64,000 nt of DNA from Lingula anatina (taxonomy: Eukaryota > Brachiopoda > Lingulata > Lingulida > Lingulidae), in assembly GCF_001039355.2 (NCBI RefSeq), contig NW_019776135.1, positions 492,862 through 556,861 on the forward strand, in the 5' to 3' direction. Position 1 is the first letter of the stretch; every line of letters begins with the position of its first letter. The position numbers and the translations under genes were made by a program. This document shows positions 11,825 to 23,727 of the stretch, piece after piece. Under the pieces are notes generated by a model. It was not told where the DNA came from. It saw only the letters and a list, made by a program, of their open reading frames with translations, and made no database searches.

Positions 11825-12589
11825 CAGTCATATGGCAACTGGCTGCGCGTAGGAAAATATTCAGAACGGAGCGCGAGCGCTGAGATGACGTCGCGGTCGA
11901 AATTTTGTTAAATGCGTAACCATCGCAGAAATTCATGAATTTTCTTTAATTTCCCTCATACGTGCTTGTGAAAAATCAAGACGTGGTAGAAGAGTTCACT
12001 ATGCGTCTCGACGTGTGCGATTCACTTGCGAGGAAGCAGAAATGAAAGAGTTAGAACTCGACGAAGTCGGCCAATGGGTCAATTTTGGGCCGTAGCAACA
12101 CTGTAACAATTTGAGATTTCTCCTTTATTAGAAATAACGCATCTTAGCAAAGTCCGTAAAATGTGACTTTTTTTAATAAGAAATATAATTGTCAAGTTTC
12201 ATCGAAGTTTATTGTAGCAACTTTTTATGCGAGTTGTTAAAGTGCATTTTTTGGCCCTATTCCGCTAGATGTCAGCCATATTCTGACGTCATATTCTCCA
12301 ATACAGAAGCAAGTGAAGGTCAGAAGATTTCATTAAATTTCGAGAAGTGAAATACTTTTCACTTATTTGCACAATAAAATGGCCTTTTAGTATAATAAAT
12401 AATATCTAAGGTGTTTAACTCACTTTACCTTTCTAAATGTCTTATTTCAAAAGACGGATGTTTTTCGTTTCGCACCTGCACAAAACAAGCCGAGGGATGC
12501 ATTATCCTCCTCGAAATTTGCTTCCATAAGTGTAATCTGCACAATCCTGAGTTACGAGTAGACTGAACACAACGGTCCGTGTATGGGGG
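11825..12589. other. Sequence unique to the copy A side, no gene seen
   Basis: Copy A and copy B part company after TTTACTCCATTTTA. This 765-bp stretch follows copy A only and ends at the single N (12590). It contains no open frame with family features and no repeat that I recognise. Confidence 0.5.
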
Positions 12590-13946
12590 NGAAAGCATCG
12601 TACAGAAGAAACCGACACCCAGCAGTATTGACAGTATTGCATTAGCTGAGGCAAGCTTTGACCCTAGAGATTTATAATAATCTTGTAAGCATATCTGTGG
12701 ACATTATAAACACCAAAGTATTTACAATTTATAATAATAATAACAATAACACAGGAACACCTTAAAATTATGTACATTGAAGGATGATAAAAACAATAAC
12801 AAAGCTAAAAGCACCATGAAAAATGTATGTACATCACACTTGATACGGAGATTATAAGCATCACCATGAAAATTATATACATTGAAAGGTCACAAAATGA
12901 TAATGATAACGATGTGAACTACACTAAGGAACATGTAGGCCTATACATTGAAAGGTTTGAGGATAGTTAAGGTAATAATAATAATAATTCAGAGCAAGCA
13001 GCACACTGAAGAAGTAAATGTAAAAAAATGTAACTTTTAATAATCTCTTTGAAGTGATTGTGACATCAGTTCATTAACTGAATTCGCGAGTTAAACAAAC
13101 AAAAATACATCGTCTATTCTACGTCACACGACGACCATTAAACGCGATATTTTGGATCTCCATATTTTCCAAATTATGATCTGTAAAAAAGTTACAGGCA
13201 CCCCACAAAGGATCCTCATGTCAGTGTCGCTGGTACGACTGAACTCATCCGGCTGCTACCAGGGCTCTCAAGCAGCAAGGCATTCTTTGAAAGGTATTTA
13301 GAGTTTAACCTAGAATAACATTTCAGTCATCGGTCAAAACGTGTCCAATTTGGATCAGTTTTGTTGTAAGACATGTAGGCCGTTGATTCGACGAGTAATG
13401 GCCTACCAACATACTGTCTATGTGGTTCAAATGTGTCGATTTTGATGACCAAGGTAGTTGTTCATTCACTTGGTTCTATAAGTTATCTGCTATTAAAAGT
13501 ACTCTGTGTGAACCGGCAATCTCATCGTGCAACATAAAAATGGTGCCACCTATCAAATGATAGTCAAGTGGTTCCCAGCAGATTATTCCTTTATTTGATG
13601 TGGTTCAGGTTTTCATCGATGACTACCATTGGTGTTTCGCCGGAGCCAGGCTTTACCAGCCAGGAGGAGCACTACCCAATTAAATTACTGCATATTACAC
13701 AATGCAGTAGTACAGCTGACATGTTAGTCAGTAATAATTGGTAGCGACACACTTGACTACACACTTCTCTATTCACGTATCTTCTATGAGATCTGATTTT
13801 TTTAAAGAACACATTTTTACATAGGCATACCAGACGAGACGAAGAGCACTGATGATGATGATGATACCTACATGTATATTCATTAGATCTCATTAACAGG
13901 GGTAATACTGAAAATCGCATTCAGCCCACAGAAAGTGTGTACATGT

Positions 13947-14114
13947 CAGGGGCGGATCCAGAGATATTTTCTGAGAGTCTTACAAATTATATTTGTTGAT
14001 CCTTCCTCCATTTTTGACCGTCTTCCGACAGAAAAAATTAGATACCCGTCAATGTAAACTTGAAAATCTGACCGTCTTCCGGAAGACCCAGAAGACGGCC
14101 TAAATCCGCCACTG
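13947..14114. mobile_element. 168-bp MITE with 5-bp target duplication, first copy
   Basis: Starts CAGGGGCGGATCCAG and ends TAAATCCGCCACTG. It is flanked by CATGT on both sides (13942-13946 and 14115-14119). Copy A shows the empty site (GTGTACATTTAATAT, near 5676). A sister copy sits at 58495-58661. The ends and 5-bp duplications would fit the hAT5 group of hAT elements. Confidence 0.85.
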
Positions 14115-14342
14115 CATGTAATATACCCTACAAAGCAGCGAATTGAGTTTGTGCTCTAAAAGTTCCAAAAATGTTTACTATATATGTACATGGTCACGAA
14201 TTTTAACTCTCACCGATTGGTCAAAAGCAGTCACGTGCCGGTCAATCACAACTGGTCAATATCGGTCGAAATGAGGTGGTTATATTTTTTCAAGGAAATA
14301 TTTAAAATCGATTTTACATGCATGCCTTATAATAAAGAACAG

Positions 14343-14593
14343 CAGGGGAGGTCCTGCCCCCCCCCCTTCGATTTCTGATTTAAAAAAAAACACCAAAAGC
14401 TTAATCATAGTTCTAAACCGTACCAAATGGCGCCATTTGCCCTCTAAAACACGAGTTTTTTTCGGGGCTCTCAAGCGTGCCCTGAACCTGACGCCAAGGG
14501 GGTGAGGGTCGGCCTCGCAATCCGAGGCCTGTTAGTCCCTAAACAACTGGACCCCCCACCCCTCCCCTTCAAAAAATTCTGGATCCGCCCCTG
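14343..14593. mobile_element. CAGGGG-ended TIR element, copy B (without the nested insertion)
   Basis: Same element as 5907-6492 but lacking the 340-bp TTAA insertion. The minus-strand translation here reads GRIQNFLKGRGG, a product of the element's end and not a gene. Confidence 0.5.
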
Positions 14594-14657
14594 GTTAGGA
14601 TCGCACTGTCCCCAGGGGAGGCGATTCTGTTTATTCGTGTGCCATTCTGTGTAAGAC

Positions 14658-14869
14658 CCCATTTCCAGAGATTAGATCGATCTACTTTAGATCGACCTAA
14701 CTCCCTGGGGGTTCACGCTTAATAGCTGTCAGCCGGGCGGACACGAAAGTTAATTACCCTTTTACAACTTGTAGTAGGCGGGACGGACATTAAAGCCGGA
14801 TTATCTGACAGTAATCTAGTGAGACTCCCCGCGGGGATAGATCGATCTAAAAGCTCTGGGAATACAGCC
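14658..14869. mobile_element. 212-bp element with TAAGAC duplication and AGATCGATCT repeats
   Basis: Present only in copy B. TAAGAC flanks it (14652-14657 and 14870-14875) and occurs once at the empty site in copy A (about 6552). The ends form imperfect inverted repeats sharing CCAGAG and TTAGATCGATCTA. A related fragment (AGATCGATC..TAACTCCCTAGGGAG) is found at about 41290-41370. Confidence 0.7.
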
Positions 14870-14878
14870 TAAGACTAA

Positions 14879-15135
14879 GGCTTCATTCACATGCAATGTC
14901 TATTTTCTAAATTCTATTTTCTATTCGCGGTATGTCTTATGATCACTGTCTGTGCCCTGAATATCCCGCGGCGTAATTACTGGCAGCGCGAGCCAGTTAC
15001 TATAAGTTACTATAAGTAACTGGCTCGCGCTGCCAGTAATTACGCGGCGGGATATGCAGGGCACAGACAGTGATCATAAGATAGCGCAAATAGAAAACAG
15101 AAATTAGAAAATAGACATTGCATGTGAACGAAGCC
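14879..15135. mobile_element. 257-bp near-perfect palindromic (snap-back) insertion
   Basis: The left arm (14879-15000) starts GGCTTCATTCACATGCAATG and the right arm (15016-15135) is nearly its exact reverse complement, ending GAAGCC. About 15 bases separate them. Arms include GTGCCCTGnATATCCCGC and CTGGCAGCGCGAGCCAG. It is absent from copy A, where GACTAAATGACATGG is continuous. Flanking TAA and TTAA suggest a 3-bp TWA-type duplication, as in PIF/Harbinger elements, but one base does not fit. Confidence 0.8.
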
Positions 15136-16112
15136 TTAATGACATGGGTCGGCTACCACTGCCTCTGTATTGACAGAAATTATAAACATCATCATAATTA
15201 CCACAGCATAAATCTTCCTTCATGTATGGCTACTAATGAGTATCGATGAAAAACTTCTTGATGAATACATCCACCCCGGGGATATACCCATCCAGAAACG
15301 TGCTATAATTCCGAAGGGCTTTTACAACAAATAAATATGTGTTATAGGCGTTACATTAACATACAAACTTTATAAAAAAGAAAATAGCAATTCGGCGTAC
15401 GGTGTCAAGGTAAAAATACCACTTGTATGTTCTTACATGTAAAACAGGTCGAATGACTTGTAAAAAAATTGTAAGCGCGTTGCAGTGGCAAAATACGTTT
15501 TCACATCTTTGTTTTTTTAATTTAGAAATTAGTTGTGGTTGCAAAATGCGTCCCGGCTGGAAAATGCGGTTCTGCTAGTAGCATAGCAACCAGTTGCTGC
15601 TCGACACTAGTCTACTGCATTACTTTCACGTCCTTTTCAAAAGTCCCACTTGAAAGAATGTGGTGTTTTAGGGGTTTTATCAATGCACCTGGATTATATG
15701 TCACAGGTAAGCTTATTCATTTCTGCCTGAAATGTTGCTGTATGTTTTATTATTCATGCATACATGCGGCGAGCGTTCAGTGCGCGGCCACAACCAAGTG
15801 CAATTGTCAACCTTTTGGTGTATTTGTTTATGTAAAGTAACACTTCTTAATAGGCAAATAATATCGCAACATTGCGGCATTAGTAGCGGCTAATCAGGCG
15901 GCGGCTGCGCCCTCTGTCTGCTCAACTCCGAGGTTGTCCATGTTGTGAGCGGAAATAGAAACAGTTACAATACAGTTCTTTATGGGTCACTATGGTGCCT
16001 GGTATGATACCGCTCAGCTATCCAATCTCGACCACCACTCCAGTGGAGGCCAGACGTAAAAACCACAACTAAGAACCTTCGTCAACGATGTTATCAACAT
16101 AAAGTACCGGTA

Positions 16113-16154
<42 letters not shown>

Positions 16155-18032
16155 ATATTTTAAAACTGCATAGAGCCGATAGTAAGACTTGTCACTTTTT
16201 GGAGGCTTATACAAAAATTCATTTGTCTGATAAGTTGTAAAATGTCCGACCCAGCAAGGATATATTGCTGACTTACTGCTTGCCTGTTGATATACTGTGG
16301 ATACACTTAGCCTTATTTAGAACAATACATCTAAAAGCGAAACCATTACTGCGAAATGTTTATTTCAAATTGACATATCTGTGAGTAAATCTTTTATATT
16401 ACGGTGACTAGGTGCTTTAAGGTGCCGCTAATGTTTTGTGTTTTGTGTAGCAATATGCCCGTCTGTTGTGCCGTCATGCACCCTGGCTGCATTAAACACT
16501 CAATGAGGAAGAAAATACTTCTGCACGCTATTTTTAAGCTTTTCCTTAAGTTACCCTGTTACTTATTGGCAGTTCAGAAAGGTCTTGGGACCATCTGGAA
16601 TATAACTAAGATGTATTGATCAGCACATTATCATAGAACTTCATTCTCAACAAATACATGTACAGTGCATCCTTTATTGTCTGAATTTCGGATAATTATA
16701 TGGTGATATTTAACCCACTCTATTGTCCAACTTCTGGTGGCATTCTTAACAGAAAATCAAAAAACCTAAAACATCCGAAATTGCAGGCATCTCGATCGTT
16801 ATCTTCAATTTTACCCACGCAGCGTTGTTTATCAATACAATGCAGTACAGTGCCTCCCTCAGCGCACTTTGCGTCTTACGTAATGTGTCTGTTTTGATTA
16901 AGATAACTATGAATGGGACTGACCTGAACATAAGTTCACATCAGCTGAAAAGAGGTGTACTTCGCGGGCTTTGACAGCTCTCTCTCAATTTTCAATACTT
17001 GTTTTAAATTAAAAGTTCGCAGAGACGTATCATCGTGAGTTAAACGTGGAACAGGAACAGTTAAATGTATGTTGGGTGGTACTCGTGAAACTTACCAACA
17101 AGTTTTTTTTACGCTGAAGTTTGTTGTGACTTGAGTGAGAAATACAGAGGAGTCATCTTCTACGTGTATATAAGTAACTGGTGTAACATTCTGGCTATCT
17201 TACATCAGTCGTACCATACAGATGATGCCTACAACTACATATGCATGTTCACGTAAGTGCTGATGACCAAATGATGCTGGTCATAAATTGAAGTGCATTT
17301 GTTCACTATGTGACAAACACGTTTTGACAGTAGGATAATATAATATAGACAGCGACGTATCAATCTTTCTAAAGTGTTTTAAAATAAAAAAATAATGGCT
17401 TGGTGTATTGCGAAGTTTACAGCTGCCACTTGAGAATGTAAGCGAAAATGTGAATAGAAAACCGCGATTAAGTTGTAAACTTTATCAAAAAGGCAAAATT
17501 TTAGGTAATTGTCCCGCATCGTGACCTTTAGGAATACACCTGAGTTTTATAAAATATTTCACGCGTCTGTGTTGATTTTTTTCTCTTGCCAGAAATTGTG
17601 TGTGAATGGATAAGTGCTAATCTCAGCATTAATGTAGATTTAGTACTTGTGTCTGTAGGTTCTACCTACGCCTCTATGTGACCGATGCCAACAATATCCA
17701 TTAGTGTTAATTACATAACGTAAAACTGTTGAAATTGGGGTGTGCCCTAATAACCTAGGCTCTACCCCCAGACAGCTCCAACACTGCTGTCACATTACTA
17801 ATACAACACAGTGGATTAAAAATAGCAACCAACTCCCATATCAAGTATCTACCAAATAAAAGACATTTTAATGCGCAGTATTCAGAGCGACTGCTTTTGT
17901 TGTGTGAAATATGAAGAGCAAAGCCATTACAAATTCTGATGATTTAGTTTCAGGTAACGCTGAGTTACATTCTGAATAATTTGGACCAGGTAACTTTAGT
18001 AAAAAGCGTTTAAAGTCATTTTCTAGTTCATC

Positions 18033-18528
18033 GTGAAAACGATGCCCTTGGGTCGTATCTATTTTAATTCCTTTCTTTTAAAACACTTTTCTTCATTATT
18101 TTTTTCTATAATGGGTAACAAGGTCCCATCCTATGTTTCGGATATCTATCTTCCTTTCAAAAACAATTCGACAATCACAACTCGAGGAACCACGGAAAGA
18201 GATTTTGAACTTCCGACTAAAAACCCCGTAATACAGGAAACAACTTTCTTATGTCTTTTTGGGATCAACTCTCCTCCGCTACTTAATCTTTACTCCCAAT
18301 CTCTTCTTTTAAGAGTACTCTAAAATAATCTTAATGCAACTGCCCTCAAGTTAAATAGAAGTCAAGAAAAATATTTAATAGAGCGAGGGCTGGGGGTGTT
18401 TGTTTAAAGCTGAACTGTGTAAGGCAAAACTGGAGTACAATAGATACACCTCAATGCACCTGTGTTGCCCCCGATACCCGTTTACATCTCTTTTTCAGAT
18501 CTAGATGCCCGTCCCGTTCCTTCACAAA
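18033..18528 (+). pseudogene. LINE reverse-transcriptase C-terminal relic, copy B
   Basis: Same relic as 9488-9980, with an identical 96-residue first part. Copy B has six extra bases (TCTAGA-like) just before the ATGCCCGTCCCG word that follows the cysteine/histidine knuckle. Confidence 0.55.
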
Positions 18529-19618
18529 TTATTGATGAAAATGAAACGCTGCAGGGAAATAAGGTTTATTTTAGAACTCAAAAAGAAAAGCTATCACTCT
18601 TTCTTCATGAATATTTAACTTGTGTGCACATGAACATATAATTTATTTATAAACATATAATTAAATACATGTGTAAAAAATATTATGAAGTTTAAACGAA
18701 GAGGACATACATTTCAGCATAAAGGAAATTATTTAGTCACATAATAAATCGGTGGTATACATGTACATCAGATGCTTCTTTGCTTCATAAACAGCTCACA
18801 TCTTGTCTGTTTTCCATCGATGTATTCCCTTTTACCTACTGACCCCAGGATACGGGCCTTAGATACGACTATCGAACACCATTGATTTCCAGTACTTCGC
18901 TGGGGAGAGCTGTCAATTGTTCGCGTACAGAATAACATTCGTTGGGGCACGGAAAGTCAATTGATCATCTGAGAACAACCCCCTAATGCTTATACTTGTT
19001 GCTGTTGTCAAAGGAGCCGAAGGGGTGTGCATGGTCGGCGATGGCTAAGGAAATATGGATAAAAATGCAGTTTTAAAACACTTCAATCAGTATGGAAAGA
19101 TGACTGTGTAGTATAGTTTGTATTTCTATGTAGCAAGCGTTCCATGTGTCATGATCTAGCGTAACTGTGTTCAGTAAGTATAACATGATAACGTTTTACT
19201 AAGTTATCGAGGCTACATTTCGCTAATCTCACTACACGATTATTTTCTCTTTTGTCAAATTTAAGCGAAATAATAATGATGATGATAATAATAATAATAA
19301 TAATAGGTGGGTGAAATGAGATAAATGCATGCTCTATTGACGTATTTCTCTATCTGGAAAATAGACAAGTATTTTCCGTCGCAGAGACTGAATGTGCACA
19401 GGACATGTATTTATAGTAGGCCTATATCATCTGCAACTACGGTAGTCGTTCGGGGCAGCAGTTGCTCTGTCCATAACAAGGCTGGCTAGGACCTAATGAG
19501 TTCGTCGACCTCCCCAAAAACAACAACATGCGATTTTGTGAGAGTCTGTGTATACCTAATAACTATATCATACCATTAAATACCACAATGATGATGATGT
19601 TTGAAAGCAATCCTTGTG

Positions 19619-19794
19619 CAGGCCCGTAGCCAGCAATTTCAAAAGGGGTGCTCTTTTTCTGAAGAAGTGGACCTTTTACCATGAAACCTTCATGTGCCTA
19701 GATAAATTTTTACCCAGAGGGGACCTTTTCCCAGCAAAAAGGGGTGTTCTTTCGAACCCCCCCCCCCCCCGACACCCCCCTGGCTACGGGCCTG
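19619..19794. mobile_element. CAGGCCCGTAGCCAG-ended MITE, copy B (complete)
   Basis: 176 bp, ends CAGGCCCGTAGCCAG and CTGGCTACGGGCCTG. TTGTG lies on the left and TATTGTG on the right, so the duplication is probably TTGTG if the right end includes TA. A C-run of about 16 lies inside. Confidence 0.75.
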
Positions 19795-20083
19795 TATTGT
19801 GAGAATCTGTTTGTAAATTGTTATTGTAGTTTTAGTACATTGGTTGGAGAATATATCGTTAGTACATAGGCACTGCACAAATATACTCGAACAGGAGTGA
19901 ATAATGGCAATGTCCCATACATGTTGCGGCTGCTTCTCACACTAAGTTATCTGCCAGAGGTCTGAGAACAATAGCTGACTTGGGATGTTGATAAATATCA
20001 GCAATAAGTATACTTAGATCTTTGATATGCATGTAAAATCGGAAGCACGCATACAGGCGTACAGGCATCTTTACTCCATTTTA

Positions 20084-20645
20084 GTGAAGCATTAGGCCCA
20101 GCTACTACCGGTACCGCAGGTTATATTTTCATTGCTGCTTTATATCTATTAGTAAAATCACAAGCTGGATTGAACATATTTTAGGTGCCAAGAGTATTTT
20201 TACTATGACCTGCCTGTCGGACTAAACTAGTGGACCTACAGAGCAAAAATACCTTTTAAAAGCGACAAAATATTATTTCGACATTGAGATATTTTTAAAC
20301 ACCGTTTTGAAAGGTGCCTGGTTTTAATGAAGAGAAACGATGAGGCTTACGGCATGCAGTTTACGATTAGTCGCGGTAAATTCTAGTATACACTACATCC
20401 TGTTCTTACAATAAATGTAGACAATATCAAAAACATGACTTTTAACAGCAGCCTATTTCCATCACATCACTCTGATCATGTGTTACCGACATTGTTGCTA
20501 CAGCAGTTGGTTTTAATCTTTTTAACGTACATGAACTGTCCACATTGCTGCACTTCCAGGGTAGAAATAATTCTGAGAAGGTATTCCCATATCTTCAACA
20601 CTTGGCCTCAAAAAGTACGGAGCCTCAGTATTTATCTGTAGCTGA

Positions 20646-20688
<43 letters not shown>

Positions 20689-21439
20689 GGGGGGGGGGGG
20701 GTGTTCTTGTCATCTTCTTATTCCGTACTGCGAAATAGCAGCACACTTTGGTCCGTGGCGCAGTGGCTGAGTGGCCAGCAAGGTATCTGCGAATGGCAAA
20801 ATCATTATTTCAGTTTGTTTTGACTCGGCACTTTACTACTTTATTGTTTTTCCAAATTGCAGGCTGGGGACTCGTACATCAGACGCAGTGCAAGGCATCA
20901 CGGGAATATTCTAACGACCTCACGTATTATCTGCGGGTACACAAAGTTGCGAAATAGACACCGACCGAGTCGTGAGGACCCGCAAAATTTCGCAAAACGT
21001 TGTAATATAGAGATAACTGACTGTGCATCGTGGTATCAGCTGCTGCAGACATCAGCCTGGGGTTGTACATGTGCACGCTGGCGTCCAAGCCATCTCGGCA
21101 GTTTCCAAAATAAACCAGTCTCCCTTGGTGTTCATCACTCGTCATCGACCTAAATATACAGGAGCTGGTGGATATCGGTGTTACACATCGCTAGGAATAG
21201 AATCGTGATAGCATGAACGTGGTTCATTTGGCCTGAATGGAAGGTCGTATTAATAGAATAAAAACGTCAAAGGATCACCATAGAGTCAAAGGTGTTTAAG
21301 ATATATTGAAGATTTGACACGACCAAAGAAATATGACCACCATATGCATACTCGTACGATCGATCCGTTTCTTCAGTCTGATTGACTGGTGAAGTTACTA
21401 GTCATTTTTAGTAATTTTTCTACAAATTGAAGAATAAAA
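20084..21439. other. Region upstream of the CNBD2-like gene, no firm gene
   Basis: Contains a GT microsatellite (20648-20686) followed by a G-run, and several short overlapping frames with no domain. The immediate upstream sequence of the CNBD2-like start (21300-21439) is AT-rich; no promoter element can be assigned. Confidence 0.4.
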
Positions 21440-23660
21440 ATGAATGTGGGGCAGATAACTCCAATAAAACCAGCTGTCAACGTTCACAGAATGACATACG
21501 ACAGCGAAAACCCAAGCCTACCCACGACAAGACGGGACAGTATGCTACGAACACTGAAGGAAGATTTATGGACGAAATACAAGTCCACTAGAGAGATAGG
21601 GAAAATGCATCGTAGTCAAGGTAAAATGGGTAATTTAAGAGTTCATAAATCAGTGGCAGATTTTCGCCAGATCAAAGGAAAAAATAATGTGGAAGAAGGC
21701 ACCAAATCTCTATCCACCAGGCGTTCGTTTCCAAGCAATCTGCACAAAATTGTAGAAATGAAACCGGCGACCTGTTATATCTCTAAGAGGACGAAAGATA
21801 TGAAAGAAACTCTGCAGAAAATGGGTGCTTGTGCTTCGCGACAAAATAGCAGGCAGCGGTTGTTAGTCAATAGTTTATCAGCTTCGATCACCTCTCGGCA
21901 GGAAAACGCCATTAGCATGAATGATGATGTGGTTAGCAAAAGAAAACAGTTCGTTCAAAAGTTGTCCCGATTGAAGCAAATGGGCAGTAGCACCAGCTCA
22001 GAATCTGAGCTAGCCTCTGACGGCAGCCCCTCCGATAACGCTGGATTAGGCATGCTCAAAATGGCGGGAGTGCTGAAAAGAAAATTGACGCTGAAAAAAC
22101 TGGGACTTTCAGCTGCTAAGGTAAGATAGTGTCTGAAAATGTCTTTTTATCATCACTGTTGCGTTCTTATTAAATCCTGAGTCAATGTTAATACTTATCA
22201 ACAGAGAAAGTGACCTTAAGGTCCTGAAGATCATTCTATCAGATTGTTTTATATAAAACAACAAAAAGATTCCCATGTTAAATAGTCTTATTGTGCCTAG
22301 CTAAAGAATGTGCAATAACAGTTCTTATAATAATGACATGACCTTTTTGTGGGTCCTGATGAAGTGTAGCACTGTTACGCTCCAGCCTGGCGTGATTATC
22401 TGTATAAATCCATATACTATCAATCAGGGTTTAGGAGTATCAAAGTAATAACATTTGATGGGGGTCGGTATCAGCAGAGCAAATATTGGCTCAGAATGAA
22501 GGGCTCAGAATGGGGTGACAAAACAACATTTAACTTCCGCCGTTGCCGTGTATCTCTAGTATGTAAGAAAGCAGTACATGAGAGGTGACCATGTCATATC
22601 GTTCTACATACTCTCTCTCTTTCACGTTTTGGCTTGTACATTAATTAATTGACGTAAAAAGTGTCAGGTGATTTACAGATTTTCTTCAATAATTATAGCA
22701 TATGTAGTTGTCGGGGAAGACACGCGGATAGTTAACTCTCTTTCTCTCTCTCTCTCTCTCTTTGTGTGTGTGTGTTGTCTTCAAGCTTGTCTATTTCATC
22801 ACCGCTTACCATTAACTAAATAAGGGGATATATCGACCACTTCCCCCCTTACTGAATACCTTGTAAAGTAATCCCACATGTATAAGTTTTTACTGAGTGT
22901 CAGATATTTTGAGCCCTACTCTGTGGTAGTGAGGCTGGCGACATTCGTTGTTTTGGGCTCCAGAAACACTTCCCAAGCCTTCATGTGAACACTATTTACG
23001 CTATTCATGTACCTTTATTTGACGTAAGTCAAAACAAACACGGGCATTCATGTGGGAATTATCGTTGTCAGATATTATATTGGCCCATGCGTTTAAACAT
23101 AATTATAAATTGAATCATTAAATTGATACATGTATATACCGGGGGTCTACATCTGATAAACGGGGTAAAGAAAAATCGATCTATTATATTACCAACCTAC
23201 ATGTACCAGTATCTGTACACTGTAGGGGGAATGCCAGTAATGCTAGCAGAGTATAAATTTCTTTGTTCAATTTATGCTAGAATTAGTTGTTAAGCTAATT
23301 TCATACTTATTAATTGAAGATGGGTTTAGTCTTGTTACACAAAGCAAAGATTGTTTCTTGATCGCAAGGAAAATCGGCAGAGTGTCGATATATCAGTGAC
23401 TCATTTCACATGATGTTAATAGTGCTTTTTTCTATTCTGTCTTTAAAAATATCATCCAGCTTGAGGAGATCTTGTACAACATTGGTTAGTTTTTTCCTTT
23501 CCTCCCCAGTAGTCCCGATATACCAAATTGTAATATCGTACGCCAGGATACTTTCAATCACACACATGTAAACGTTGACTAAAAGAGGCACACATGCACA
23601 CAGCTACTGGTAAATATAATCAGGGAGTTGTATGAATCCTCGTGTAAATAATTTACATGT

Positions 23661-23727
<67 letters not shown>

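Larger units (their letters stand above)
12591..20083. repeat. Large duplicate block, copy B
   Basis: Counterpart of 3697-11824, beginning one base after a single N inside the Tc1 relic. It lacks the 630-bp segment and the TTAA element of copy A, and carries three extra insertions of its own (13947-14114, 14658-14869, 14879-15135). A CT microsatellite at about 16118-16147 is expanded relative to copy A (about 7566-7576). No genes. Confidence 0.9.

Noticed and set aside
20751-20790. tRNA-like A-box word (TGGCGCAGTGG)
   Set aside because: No B box at a proper distance and no cloverleaf arms could be paired.
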